Shown in pieces: positions 48,801-61,100 of a stretch of 64,000 bases of DNA (positions within the stretch are counted from its first letter, which is position 1; every line of letters begins with the position of its first letter). Both the position numbers and the translations under genes were made by a program. The notes under the pieces were generated by a model. That model was not told the origin of the DNA, made no database searches, and worked only from the letters and a program-made list of their open reading frames with translations. Source of the stretch: Lineus longissimus (lineage: Eukaryota; Nemertea; Pilidiophora; Heteronemertea; Lineidae); the NCBI RefSeq assembly GCF_910592395.1, contig NC_088320.1, positions 4,094,001-4,158,000 on the forward strand. The letters run 5' to 3'.

Positions 48801-51800
48801 ATTCTGCAAACCATCAGCCTACCACAGATATCTACCCAGAAGGGATCAGATGAAGCAACCCATCCCTTTCGTAGTGTGCCCTTTTATTGTGTTTCTTTAG
48901 AAATAAACCAGGGGGCAATACGTGTACTGCAACACAAAATGCATGTTCCCTTGAAAGAAATCATCAAGAAGACGTAAAAAAGATAGCATTTATAAAACGG
49001 TCTAGCAGCCACTGCAGGTAGTTCCCATTCATTCAGTGAACGACAGTTGTAGGTAGTGTGCCCACAAGCATTTTCTGAACCAACTGATTAGTGATCAATC
49101 ACGAAAGAAAGTTAATTTACAATATTCCAATTCAAATCCAAACATTTTGAATCGATTAACAGGTCAATATTGTTTTAGGATTATCGCTACCTCATCAATC
49201 GGCCAAGTAAATTTATTTGCCGTTATCAGGACTTAGATACCGCCATTTGAAACAATTAGGGAAGTTTGATCAATTAGTTTGAACTTCCTAGAAATATTTA
49301 CCTGTGGATTTGAGATAATCCGTTAAAACATGTAACAGTACAACATATGTGGAATATGATTTGTCATTAATCATTACGAGATTTCGCTAATAGGAAATTT
49401 CCGGTTGTAACTTTCCGAAAGTGGCATCGGTAAAACAAATATTTTTTAATAAATTGTGTTGTTTAAACCGTCGCGTCAGCCGACTACGGTGGCAAGCAGC
49501 GAAACGTCTAATTCAGATTTCTTTCGGTAAAGACCACAGGACTCAATGGGTCTATAAGAACCATGAAAGCATTGAGGCGCACTTCAAAGGTACGGTACCT
49601 CTGTCACAAGATGCTTCTATACTGAAACGTAATCATTGGAATCGACGCATTTATCTTCGCCAAGTTGTAAGCTTAATACATGCTTCTGACATGTCTGATC
49701 CCGTCATGTACAATTCATTATGTTATTGATAATATTAATGCAGTACCCAGTATGGTGCAAACTGTATGGTGTATTCTGTAATTTCGCCATATCCTGTATC
49801 ATTGATCCCAAAAAATGACAGAATGATTTCGAGATTTCATCCCAGGTGTCGTGCCTGTCGTTTCCGAGGATTATCACGGAATTGAGGGAGCAATGACGAG
49901 GAATGATGCTCGGTGAGAGTAATTCAGTGAAAACAACATTTTCTCCCTATTGACGCTCATCAAGATAATTTGTGTCAATCGCAATACATATTAGGATGAG
50001 GGGTAAGATGTACGTCTATTGTCACAATCATGATGAAGACAAGGCCGGTTGTCACATTCTTCGTTTCTTCGCGTCATTTTGCGACACATTTCTTCATATT
50101 TGTTTCAGGGTTATCGTCAACCAGAAGACTTCTGTAGGTGTGGTACATGGTATGTTCCCCAAACCTGTATGATGAAATTCACAGCAATTCCTTTCAGGTA
50201 CGAGCTCGATATGATCTGATAAAACGGTACATTAGATTCTGTACTCGATCTGCCGGTTAATAACCGCGACCTCACATTGGTTCGATTCCCAAGGTCAAGG
50301 ACACGACGCGTAAACACAATCATGGGTAAATCGAACTAATCAGGGGTTCAATTGAAACCAGGATGATTGACTGGAGAAATTGAGTTTGGGGGGTGAGGCG
50401 GGCGAGATATTCTCTAGGCAGCGTGGTGGCTCCATTCAACGTAGATATCTCTTGATTAATGTCAGTTGTGATCGGAATGAAAGGCTCTAAACCCTGTGAA
50501 GTTTCTCAAGCCGATGAGTGCGTCTTCCCTTCGCGTGACCTTCGAGGGGCGAATCTCCTCTCCAGCCACGTCGCCAAATGTGACGGAATCCTGACGCAAA
50601 CTGAATACAACTAGCAGTTGCGATTATGCGAAATTAAATTAATCAAGACCGCTGTGAATGAATGAAATTCTCAGGCTCTCAGATGATTGCCAAGACAGCC
50701 TTTGATGTTGCCGCCAATGTGCGATGTACATAATGACGCCTTGGTTGAGAAGAGATATTATTTCCCGCTGGTTTCCGCCCAATCCTCGGGAGGACCGAGG
50801 GAATAGAGTCAAATCAGTGATTGCCTGTTCTTTTGAAAAAGAAAATCGATAGAAGCGGCTCAACACGCTTTATTTGTTCCCGCGAATGACGTCGTCATGC
50901 AAAGCTCAAGGACGTTTGAAGTTCTAAACAAGGTATATTCGGAGGACGTTGGGAACAACTAGGTTTAGAAGATGTCCAAGAGACCCGTTCAGACCCCAGC
51001 CCACCCCGCCCTACCATTCGTCTAGCATTCTGCGCAATACTCATTTGACTTTAAATCAGCTCTAAGATCGTCAGATGTTGGAACAAGATATCCAGATTTT
51101 GTATCCAGTTATACATGCGCATACCAGCCTCTGCTACTCATGTCAGCCCTCTAACGGCAACCGTCGCAACTCACATTGGTATCACGGACCGCAAAATGTC
51201 AAGGCGCTCCAGTCCCTCAATTGCATTACGTAAATGTATCACCGTTCGGAACTAATAAACTACGATATATCCCTGGATTAAATGAGGTGTTCACTAATTG
51301 TGTACGTCGCGGTATGGTGATTGATATTTATGCAAGGGTTCTCTTGTTCATTGGTGTGGAAAGGGCCGTCTTGTATGGGCATCCAATCAGCTGGAAGCGC
51401 AGACCGGGCTGAAGCTAATCAGATTCATGCATTATCGGACCTCTTCATTCGAAAGAGAATGATTGAGCCATTTGATTGGCTGGGGCGATTGGCTCGCACT
51501 CTTGACGATGCTTGATGATCAGTCAATGTACATGAACAACATGCTAACATTCTTACAACAGGGCCTGGGGTTTAGTTAAAACAGGTGCCAAAATTACGAG
51601 TAAAAACCATCTCTGGAACCCACAATGCCCGAGCTCTCAATTGAAATTGACATTCAGCGATTGAGCTGAGCCAGCATTCCAGTTCTTAAATCCTACACGT
51701 ATCTTGTCAGGAGCGAATCCTCTAGCTTTGCTGTCACTTGATCTGCATGAGCGGTTCCTTTGATCTGTTGACTAGCTCTGACAGGCCGGCGATCTGTAAC

Positions 51801-52617
51801 GGTTTTTTTAACCGTGTCAAAAAGTGATTGCTGAAGAATAAGGATCCGTTTTGACTGATTTGAGTAATCATGTGCTTGTTGCTTCTACTTGCTCAGTACG
51901 TTGACCCACTATTGAGTTATCCTAGTATAATCAGGTCGGAGAAAGACCCTGGAACAGCGTAATACCCAACTCGTATCAAATTTGTTTTCTTGAAACAGCA
52001 GCAAGTAATATTTACATAAATTGTCAGAGGCAATCTACACATACGTCAGTATGATTGTAATCCACTTAAATATGTAATAAAGAAATTGAGATGAACTTTC
52101 GAACTTGCGAGAAAATAGAATTAGAAGACAATTCGTGTCTGATGAAATTTAAGATGCCCGAATGATAATTCTTGATGGTGTGATGGTATCAAGACAGTTC
52201 TGATGCGAGGCTGAGTTGATCTGATTAGGCGAATACTTGTAAACCCGATCAGATATGATTCACGCGTGAATGATAAATGAAGGGGTGGAGGGCGAGGCCA
52301 GGAGGGTAAAACAGACAAGGGCCATGCAGGCAGGGATATTGGCTGAGAGTGAGGGCTCTTGGAACGTAAGTCATACATCTTCAGGCGTACAACTATTGGA
52401 CAAGCAAACATAACTTTGGAACAGACTGCTCAAATTTAGGCATACTATGTACTGCAAAGATGAAACAGTGAGGCGTCCTGGCATCAGTCACTTGACAGAA
52501 GTGTACTTTGACTAATATGGTATTTTACGCATTATCAAGTTGTCACCCAAAATGGTAAAGCGGAAAGAAAATGATTGTTAGCTGAAGAAGGCCAATCTGG
52601 CGCGAGGAAGACAGCAA
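45851..52617. other. Gene-free stretch downstream of Hox3
   Basis: No coding region I can support. The open frame at 49421-49729 (102 codons, basic) has no recognised domain and no ATG start. TGATTAAT sites occur at 46917, 48633, 48650 and 50453. A GGTTCGATTCCC word near 50280 resembles a B box but no tRNA fold closes around it. No second homeobox or hexapeptide was found. Confidence 0.5.
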
Positions 52618-52689
52618 GGCTCTATGGCCAAGTGGTAAGGCGTCGGTCTCGTAAACCGAAGATCGCGGGTTCAACTCCCGCTGGAGCCT
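52618..52689 (+). tRNA. tRNA-Thr (CGT), copy 1
   Basis: A 72-nt cloverleaf. The acceptor stem GGCTCTA pairs with TGGAGCC, with one G-T pair. The D stem is GCC/GGC, and the anticodon stem TCGGT/ACCGA encloses the loop CTCGTAA, giving anticodon CGT, which reads ACG (threonine). The T stem GCGGG/CCCGC encloses TTCAACT. The A box (TGGCCAAGTGG) and B box (GGTTCAACTCC) fit RNA polymerase III promoters, and T5 at 52689-52693 is the terminator. No intron, and CCA is not encoded, as in eukaryotes. All stems close, so it looks functional. Confidence 0.97.
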
Positions 52690-52693
52690 TTTT
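52690..52693 (+). terminator. Pol III T-run terminator of tRNA-Thr copy 1
   Basis: A run of T follows directly after the tRNA body (T5 counting the discriminator base at 52689), the standard RNA polymerase III stop. Confidence 0.85.
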
Positions 52694-55040
52694 GCACAAA
52701 ATACAAGTAGCCAATCAATTTGCACTCAAATGACCAAGATACACTTTTTTTAAAGAAATTTCTTTTTTTGTGTGTTTAGAGTGTCCTGTTTTGATGTTAT
52801 TCGAACCTTAAACAGTAATATGTCTATCTTTTGAAAAAGATAGCATTGAGAGGAACACTATTCTGGTACAACTACATCGTACTATCCGTACTAGGTAGTT
52901 TGAATTCTTCATGTATATCAGGATTGAACTCCAACCCCAATACCTCCTCGGATTGTTATCTATATAATTGCCACCCTAGCCTTGACAGCCTCGCGACCTT
53001 GTCAAATCAGATGACGACATCCCAATTATGAATTTATAAGGATGTATTAATTTCACTTGTCAGTGAGATATCAACTCTATGGTCAAATTCGATTTTGAAT
53101 TCAAAACAAGCGAGAGCTGAGCAACCAAGATTGGGATGGTGGGTGCATCTCCTCCGAACGTGAGCGTTATCTTGGGCGTATCAATCACGGTGATAAATCA
53201 GGGATTAAACCGGATTTCTCTTCAAGGTCACAAGCGCCAGCATTAATTCGCAATTTAAATCATGCCGTCTCCATGTCAGGGGTGGAATATATATGGATTT
53301 GTTTGAATCACCTCCTCCAGACTTGTCTCACATATTTAGATGATATAAAGAAAGCACCCAAGACCGAGAAATAGTAATCTTGGCTTTGCCATGCTTTGCC
53401 ACCAGAACTGATTTCGAGCTGGCCCCGCCGCTGGTTAGTTTCTTTAATCAACTGTCTAAAAAGGAGTGATGATACAATTTTAGACCAAAAAATGCCTTTA
53501 AACAAAAAAACAACATCATGAAAACGCCACAGAATGTTGCATTTCCACTCATTGCAAGTGTTTTTGTCGATTTTTGACCTATTCGACATTCTACATTTTT
53601 ACGAAGAGCCCATTCATCTTGCCTTTAAAACACGCCAACGAAATTACCCCTCCCGTCATTGGTAACCTATCATTAGGAAAGAATGATAAAGCCCCTTGCG
53701 TCCACAAAGTGGGCAGGACTTTGAATAACTCGCTGCGTTTCAAATTGTAAATTGTCAAAAAGTACCAAAATCGTGAGAAGAATAAAAAAACTTAAAATGG
53801 AAAGAAATCTGCCCACCTTTTGATACACCGATGCTCTATCTAAAATGGCACTATTTTATTCCATTTTTTCAACAACTTGTAATCTGTTTCGGCGCTGCTA
53901 CGGGCCTTATTTATTCTTCCTCACGATATTAGCGCGGCTAGGCACCTGTCGCCTCTAGCGTTGGGTCTTCGGGCAAGGGGGACGGCCGATCCAATTCTTC
54001 TTTCACCGAAGCTTGCGCAGGACACGAGTCGCATTAAAAGACTAGGAACACCTCAGAATTTCCGATGACAAAAATATCGAGATAAGGACGCACCCCTATC
54101 ATTTTTTGACTTATCGCACAATCCCAGCCATGGATGTGCATATCTTACGACCATACCTTCATAATTTTGGTTATTGATATAACAATATCATACAGAAAAC
54201 GAGGGCTATCGTGCTGCACGCAGAATATCAAAAACCTCATCCAAAACGCGTTGACCACTTAACAAAAATCAACCGATAAGAAGAATTATTTTCACATTTT
54301 CTATCCCATTTTTGATGCATTTTCTGCTTCTTTTTGGTCTTGGACAATGCTGACCCAAGTTGATAAGAGACCCAGTTGCTGAAGTGATCAAACTGAGTGA
54401 AATAATGATGGAATAATTGACTAAGATATTTGACCACACATCCCCTCCTGTGCTATCGCAAAGGTGCGTCATTAGCACCAGAGATCTTGCCACCATTAGT
54501 GTCACCGACAGTTTTTTGTCACATGCCCTAAAAAACGTAACCCGCTAAAGAGGAGCGAAGATAAGGTAGAAATTAGGACAGCGTGTCATAACACCGGCAT
54601 TTTCTCTTCTTAATCACCTGTTAATTAATTGCGAGAAAACTGTCGACCAAGGAAGTGCGCGGAATGCAGGTGCTAATGGCATTACTCTTCAACTCCTTGC
54701 ACTTCACCTCTGCCACCCATTGTATATTCTCGCACTGTTTCTGGTGTATCCAAGTTGAAAAATGTGAAACTGTGAAAACTGTGAAACTGATATTTGGCGA
54801 GACATGGTAGGGGAATATCCGGGTCCCCAAAGTTGCTAACGACGTACCCCCGGTGTATCCTCGCTGGTACATGTAGGTTTACCTGACCAGGCAGTCTGGG
54901 CTGTGAACCACCTGTAAAATCATGTCATTTCCTCGTTTTTTAGCATCTGAATTTGTTAATGATGCGAAAGCTCAATGCTTTGATTGGGAACAATAAACCT
55001 CAACAGGCCTACCAATAGCCAAGGCGTTAAGATCATCGAA
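52694..55040. other. Spacer between the two tRNA-Thr genes
   Basis: 2.3 kb without a recognisable gene. The flanks of the two tRNA genes are not alike, so the duplication either did not include flanking DNA or is old. A short GTGAAACT-type tandem run (about 54762-54789) is present. A GC-richer patch around 53890-54020 is unexplained. Confidence 0.5.
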
Positions 55041-55112
55041 GGCTCTATGGCCAAGTGGTAAGGCGTCGGTCTCGTAAACCGAAGATCGTGGGTTCAAATC
55101 CCGCTGGAGCCT
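55041..55112 (+). tRNA. tRNA-Thr (CGT), copy 2
   Basis: A 72-nt gene identical to the copy at 52618 except for two bases in the T arm: GTGGG replaces GCGGG (leaving a T-G pair) and the loop is TTCAAAT instead of TTCAACT. Acceptor, D and anticodon arms and the CGT anticodon are unchanged. The B box reads GGTTCAAATCC, which still fits the consensus. T5 at 55119-55123 is the terminator. It is in the same orientation as copy 1 and appears functional. Confidence 0.97.
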
Positions 55113-55118
55113 GTATAA

Positions 55119-55123
55119 TTTTT
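55119..55123 (+). terminator. Pol III T-run terminator of tRNA-Thr copy 2
   Basis: T5 lies 6 nt after the tRNA body, long enough for RNA polymerase III release. Confidence 0.8.
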
Positions 55124-58100
55124 ATTTCATCAGGAGTAAGTAATACTAAATTTTGGCTTCAACCAAGGTTTATTACAATTTGAACGAACTTCTTTTTCGC
55201 GGCTGATAACATCAGCTATAGACCTAGGCTATATTTGACATCTTAAAAATCAACATTCAGCTTCGATCTCAGGACGAAGAATTATTAGGAATTATTTTTA
55301 CCTGGCAAAACAGTGATCTGATGTTGCTGCTTTGCTTTGTACATACAGCCAGGTTTTTGAGGTTTTGGAGTTCACATATAGAAATATCAAAAACATGCTC
55401 TGTCCGTATTCGGACCTCGAACATCTGCAGGAAAAAATGACATGCTCTCTAATCCGCTGCATCATCAAAAATGCAACCTGCCACCAGTCACGCTCAAGTT
55501 AATGTCTTCTAATTAGTCAATAAATCGCCCTCGAACAGCTCATTAGCATATCATGATAATATTTAGATTCGGTTAAATGCACTCAGAACGAATCTAATTA
55601 ATTAGGCATCAATATCAATTATAGCAGAACGCTTGTTCGGTTCGATCGACCATTAACAGACCGCATGCAATTCTCACTTGAATACACCGAACTTAAGAAA
55701 ACGAGACTTTATGGGGTAGGTTCTGGTTATTTATGTCCAATCGAAAATTTAAGGCCATACGCCAAATGGAAAAGCGCTGTGACTAATGTTTTAAGAGTGA
55801 GAAAAATATGATGAACTGCCACATGAGATGTCCGGATGACTGTCATAGACCCTCTGAATCACCAGGCAGACTAAGGAGAGTTTACGAGTTAAGTCAAAGT
55901 TAAGGATTAAAGGATTCAGCTACTTTGATAGTCAGTCATGACGACGTACGCTAATTAACATGGTTCCTATGGAAGACCTCAAATTTTGCTTTGCGTGGCA
56001 AAGTAGGCATATCAACATTTTATAGTCATCGTGAATTAGAAGATGTAGTCTGCATGAAGTTATAATTTGTAGATAGACTAATCGGAAATTCATCGGAAAA
56101 GCTGTGAATATTTCGCCTTTGATTACTTTCCGCGCGTCAAAATTTCCCGAAGACTCTTAATCATTAAAGGATTGTTCATCTACTTATCCAATACGTGTAC
56201 AGTTTGACGTTGTCCTATAAAGTTCATAAGCCTTTTTGATAAGAGTGCCCTTGGGGCCGGCAAAGATCTGCACTGTCTTTAGTGATGGATGGTGGGGGAA
56301 CATTCTTCATCTTACCACCCCCCCCCCGCCTCCCTTTCGAGAAACGGCTCGGTGCGACCACTCCGTCTAGTCCAACTACCGGAAGCCTTCTGTCCATGTT
56401 GATTGAGACCCCACTCTCCCCATGATACATAACTTTATCACATGCAATTATATCTATGTCTGTATGATTGATTGGCCCTGAAATCATTTGGCGAAGATGT
56501 ATTCCGCACGCACGGTTATTCTGATTTCCCTCTGGGTCAGATTCAATTCATGGCCAGGGGTCGATTCGTGTGGGTTCTCCCGCCTTCAACCGACCGAAAT
56601 CAGTGTCAGAATCGGAAGAGGTATAACTATATGATGGGATGCATTATGCTTCAGTTGTAACTCAACTTATCGATATGAATTATGATGTTCAAAAATGCGG
56701 TTCGTGATTTTGAGGGAGCGAGTGAGGGGCGAAATAAGCCATTAAAGTGCGAGGAACGGCGCCAGGAGAGATTGTTCTAAATACACGTAAAAGAACACTA
56801 CAGCATATTGACTCGCTCTTTAACATTGAAAAAGGGATTTTGCTGTTTTTAACCTAAAATCGAAAAAAGGCGACCAACATACCCGAACAATTCCCTTCAA
56901 TATTATCTCAATCTCACAGTCAGTCCTGGCGAAATGTTTGTCATCCCGCTGGAACACCCGCAGGAACAATGAAAATCAGGGCCTACCTTTATACTTGGGT
57001 AGTATTCCGGGTCCAAAGACGACGAATCAATGAATGTAGCCGGTTCTTACTTTCCAAACACATTACATTACATTAGTGACAACGCTCAAGCTGCTGCCTC
57101 TGCAACATATTAAAAACCACAGTCTGTGGTTTGAAAGAGTGCTTTGTTTTGACTTCATCATATACTCCTACCAGTCCGAAACCAAATGGATTCTTAGTTA
57201 AACATTTGGCGTACTAGCTGACTTTTTCCCGAAAAAAAACATTGATCGTCGTATGTCTATACCATAAAAAGCGTGTAATGATCTACAGCCATGGATGTGA
57301 AATTGTTGCAAGTTGGAGTGAAATCTTACCTGTTAGTAGAGTCAGGTAATTAATCATAAGGGAATACATTAAACTGATCCAAGTCTTTCAAAAAATAGAA
57401 TAGTGGGAGATATATCATAGTCATGATTTTCATGACAACCCCATTGATGCGCCAGTCAAGTTTTGCTTGAATTGCACGCACACCACTGGGAGCATTTGTA
57501 GACATTTCAGTGAGTTACATTACATACAATATCTGCCAGGATATCTTTCATGATTTGGTTTAACCCGTAATTATAATATAAATTTCCTTCCAAGGTAACT
57601 AGGTTCCAGGATTCTAAGATTTTAAAAACCTAATTGTTTTTCATGGCTTTGAGAAATGGTTGTTGCTGCAGCGTTTTTACAAGACGTCAGTCAGTGTTTC
57701 GATACGTTGATGATGTCATGGACTGGTCTCCTGTTGCACTGTATATATGAATCGGTTCTCATTGGGATCGAAATTTCTGCAGACTTTATCAATTGCCCGT
57801 CCCCTAGCTTGGGTATCTCTGATGTTGGTCGTTCAGCATAGGCATCACCCGTCCTGTAGCTAAGGAATCGAAACAACCTGCCGAGTAGAGATCTTTCGAA
57901 GTCCACGCAGGATAGTAGTTGAGCCAGAATTTTTAACAAGTGCAGGGGGCCAAACTAACCAATATCTGGTGATATGCATCACCTCATTTGGCCCTATTGT
58001 TTTACATAATTTTCAACTAAACCTTGTGTCTCTTGACAGTATAACAATCGTCTATAAGCTTTTGCTGCTTGGATAATTATTCCGTCAACACGGCGAAGCT

Positions 58101-61100
58101 TCGTGTGACCGTAGCGAGTGGGGAGGGGGGGAAAACGGGCTAACAAGTTGTGTATGTATATTTGTTAAAGAAACTGGTATTCGTCGGACGACTCAGTCAT
58201 CCACTGGAAACGTTCGTTGGATATCTTTTGCTTCATCATCACGGGGACGCTTGCGTGACCGGTATGTTCCGGCAAAGCATCAAACGTTGCCGAAAAGGGA
58301 AATGATAGGAACGGCCACGGAAACATGAAACGAACTCGATTCGGCCGCCCATTGCCATCAGCCAAGATACGGACAAGTTCCTGAACAGCCGTCCCACCCC
58401 AAGTGATTAATGGGGTCTTTAATTTATCAAATTTTCAAAAGACCTGACGTCCCTTCTGTCACGTGGGGACAAATCTACTCTAACCTCTTATCAATCCCGG
58501 CCCCAGGTGACTCCCAGGTGACCAGGGGATAGCTTAATCTTGGTGTCTCTTTGTCAGACTGTTTTGGAGGAATGGATCGGCAGGGTAGCTTCTTAAAATC
58601 TTGCGATGTTCTACTTTTCTGTACATGCCTGGTGAATACATATCTCTCATTGATATGACAGTGAAGTTCTCTAACGAAAAGTAAATCAACGTAGTTCGTT
58701 GTTAAAGAAAAGGGAGACTTCGCACAGACACATGATTTAAGACTTTAAGGCTATTTTACATCTTTGAAAATTACTGTACTCTAGTTTTTCCTCCCCATTA
58801 TTTTGATTCCCATCTGTTTCAAACCCGATGTTACCGTTTAATTTAAAACTTGATTACACAAATCTTACGGGAAACCTGTCATGGGCAAACACTTTATTTT
58901 TGTCGTACGCTGAAATTAACCTGAGCCTTTGCTGCTGAAGGCCATTATTTATTTTCTTGAGAGGGAAGAAGCTAATTCCATCAACAACAGCTTACAATGT
59001 TGAGACAAATTGCCTTCTTTAATTTGTAATTTAGATTGAAATGATAAAAGTCCAAGTACAGAGTGATTTCAAGGATTACGCAAAAAACAGCCAAATAAGA
59101 TTTATGAAGGGCACGAGGAAATTCTTTGTGCGCAGGGATGTGAAATAATTCTAAAGATTGATGGTGTTTTTCTGAAACTACATGTGCATGTATACTGCAG
59201 GGAAGATAAATCCCTTAGCTAGAAGACCACAGCATCAAAATATATTTTTGCCGCAGTCTTTGTATAAAAATAAAATTAACTTGACCTGTCCAGATGATTT
59301 ATTTCACGTTCTTTGATGCAGCACGACAGTTTTTTAAAACAGTTAGGGTACAGTGAAGTGAACATATTTGTCAAAATAGTCGATATTCCAATAGTATGAA
59401 CATAGCTTCCTGTCAAGCAACCCCCCGATCATCGACAAGTTCATGCTGAAATGATGACTGACAAAGTCATATCTAGTTCCAGCTTGACTTTTTTTCATTT
59501 CCAATCACTTTGTGACGGACGTGCGTGTGATCAGCATTTCCGTGGCACTGTCAAACTAAAATCAGTTCTTCCGATTTCCAATCATTGCTTTTTCACGGAC
59601 AGCGAGTCAAGGACCGTGTTTATAAATCATTCACTTTGTTCAAGGCTGGACAAAAAATCATGTCATTTTCTTCGAAAACAAAGCCCGTCAACGTTACAAA
59701 TCAACTCATCAACTAAAATATGTCAACATACATCATAAATCCTTTCGATTCGGTAACAGTAACGGCCACAGAAGTCATCGTGTAACTGCTACTGCGCATA
59801 TTTCCTGACAAAATCACCAGATTGTGTATTTGAATGTTCATCTCGATCTTATCATTCCCGGACGTGGTCTGCGTTTTGCTACGATGCTCATGATGAACGG
59901 CAGACGAATCCAGCCATGTCTGTGGACGATTTTCCAAGTAAATATCATAAAATCGAAGCAGATAAACAAATACATAGAAGAAATGTCCACAGTCAGGCCA
60001 CTCCATGAATTATCTGCATGCTCTACCCGTGTCCATCTTGCTTTTCTAATTAGACTTCACGTCATTCAGATTCGTTGAACGATATGACTTTGATCCACAT
60101 CTACCTCCGAGAAGGGATGTTCGAGAAGGGACCACATAAAGCATTTTTGTTCTCAGCCTTCTTTCGATGGCATCCCCATCATCAACAACTGGTGTTGTTA
60201 CCGTTGTGGACAGGCCCAACCTCGAAGGGTCACTAGTCATGAAGAGCCCGTTCGTCGATGGCATCGTTTTGTCGCAAGACGTGTTGTTCCCGGCTTGCTA
60301 ATCCATACCTCAGCGAGATTCCGGACGTCAGGCCGACTTGTTTGCTTCCATTAGGGCCGTGGTCTCCGCCTTCAGCCTGGTTCCTGTCTCCAGCACAAAG
60401 AACCAATCAACCAAATCATCAACATCCTGAAACGATATAAAAAAGAGAAACGTTGATTGGACAAATCATCAACTCCATGCACCAACTCTACATCATTTCC
60501 TTTTGTTCATTTAGCTTGTCAGTCTAACTTATTCAATATGTTTGTTAGGGCTGAGATGTAGTTGGTACGGCCCAGTCTAACTTGAACAAAATCGTTGCAT
60601 AAGTTCAGTGATGGCTCCATGCTGATTATGTTGCAGGAGAGGTGGGATATCCATGTTTGCAAGAAGAAAAGGTTGGGTCAGATCGGACATGTGACAAGCG
60701 TGGACCTGATTAGTCCCTGGCAGTAAATTGAATCAATACTCGGGTTAATATATTGATGACATGAGCCGACTTGCAGCCAGATCAACCTGAAAAAGTCCCT
60801 CGTACAGACTGTGTACACAAGCACAGAACATCCTGTCACTGTACGTGAAATTCTCACAAGGATGTACATGAAAGTACAGAGGATGGACAAGCCAATTTCC
60901 CTAGCTCATTTGAATTCTGCAAATGTTTTCAATTGATTTGCATTTCCATGGAATTGACAAGGATTTCGATTAAGTCATGAATATACACGAACGGGGCATT
61001 GACAAAGAGGTAAACAGCCATGACAAGTAACAGAATTCCATCATAATAATAGTAGTTCGGTTTAAATAGTTTCAATCAGATATTTTGATTAAATTGTGTT

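Noticed and set aside
49421-49729. 102-codon basic + frame downstream of Hox3
   Set aside because: No ATG start, no recognised family and no promoter or splice signals; treated as chance.
50221-50310. tRNA- or SINE-like segment with GGTTCGATTCCC and a GGTTAATAACC stem
   Set aside because: The B-box-like word is good, but the T stem does not pair over five bases, no acceptor stem closes and no A box is found. At most it is a decayed tRNA-derived fragment.
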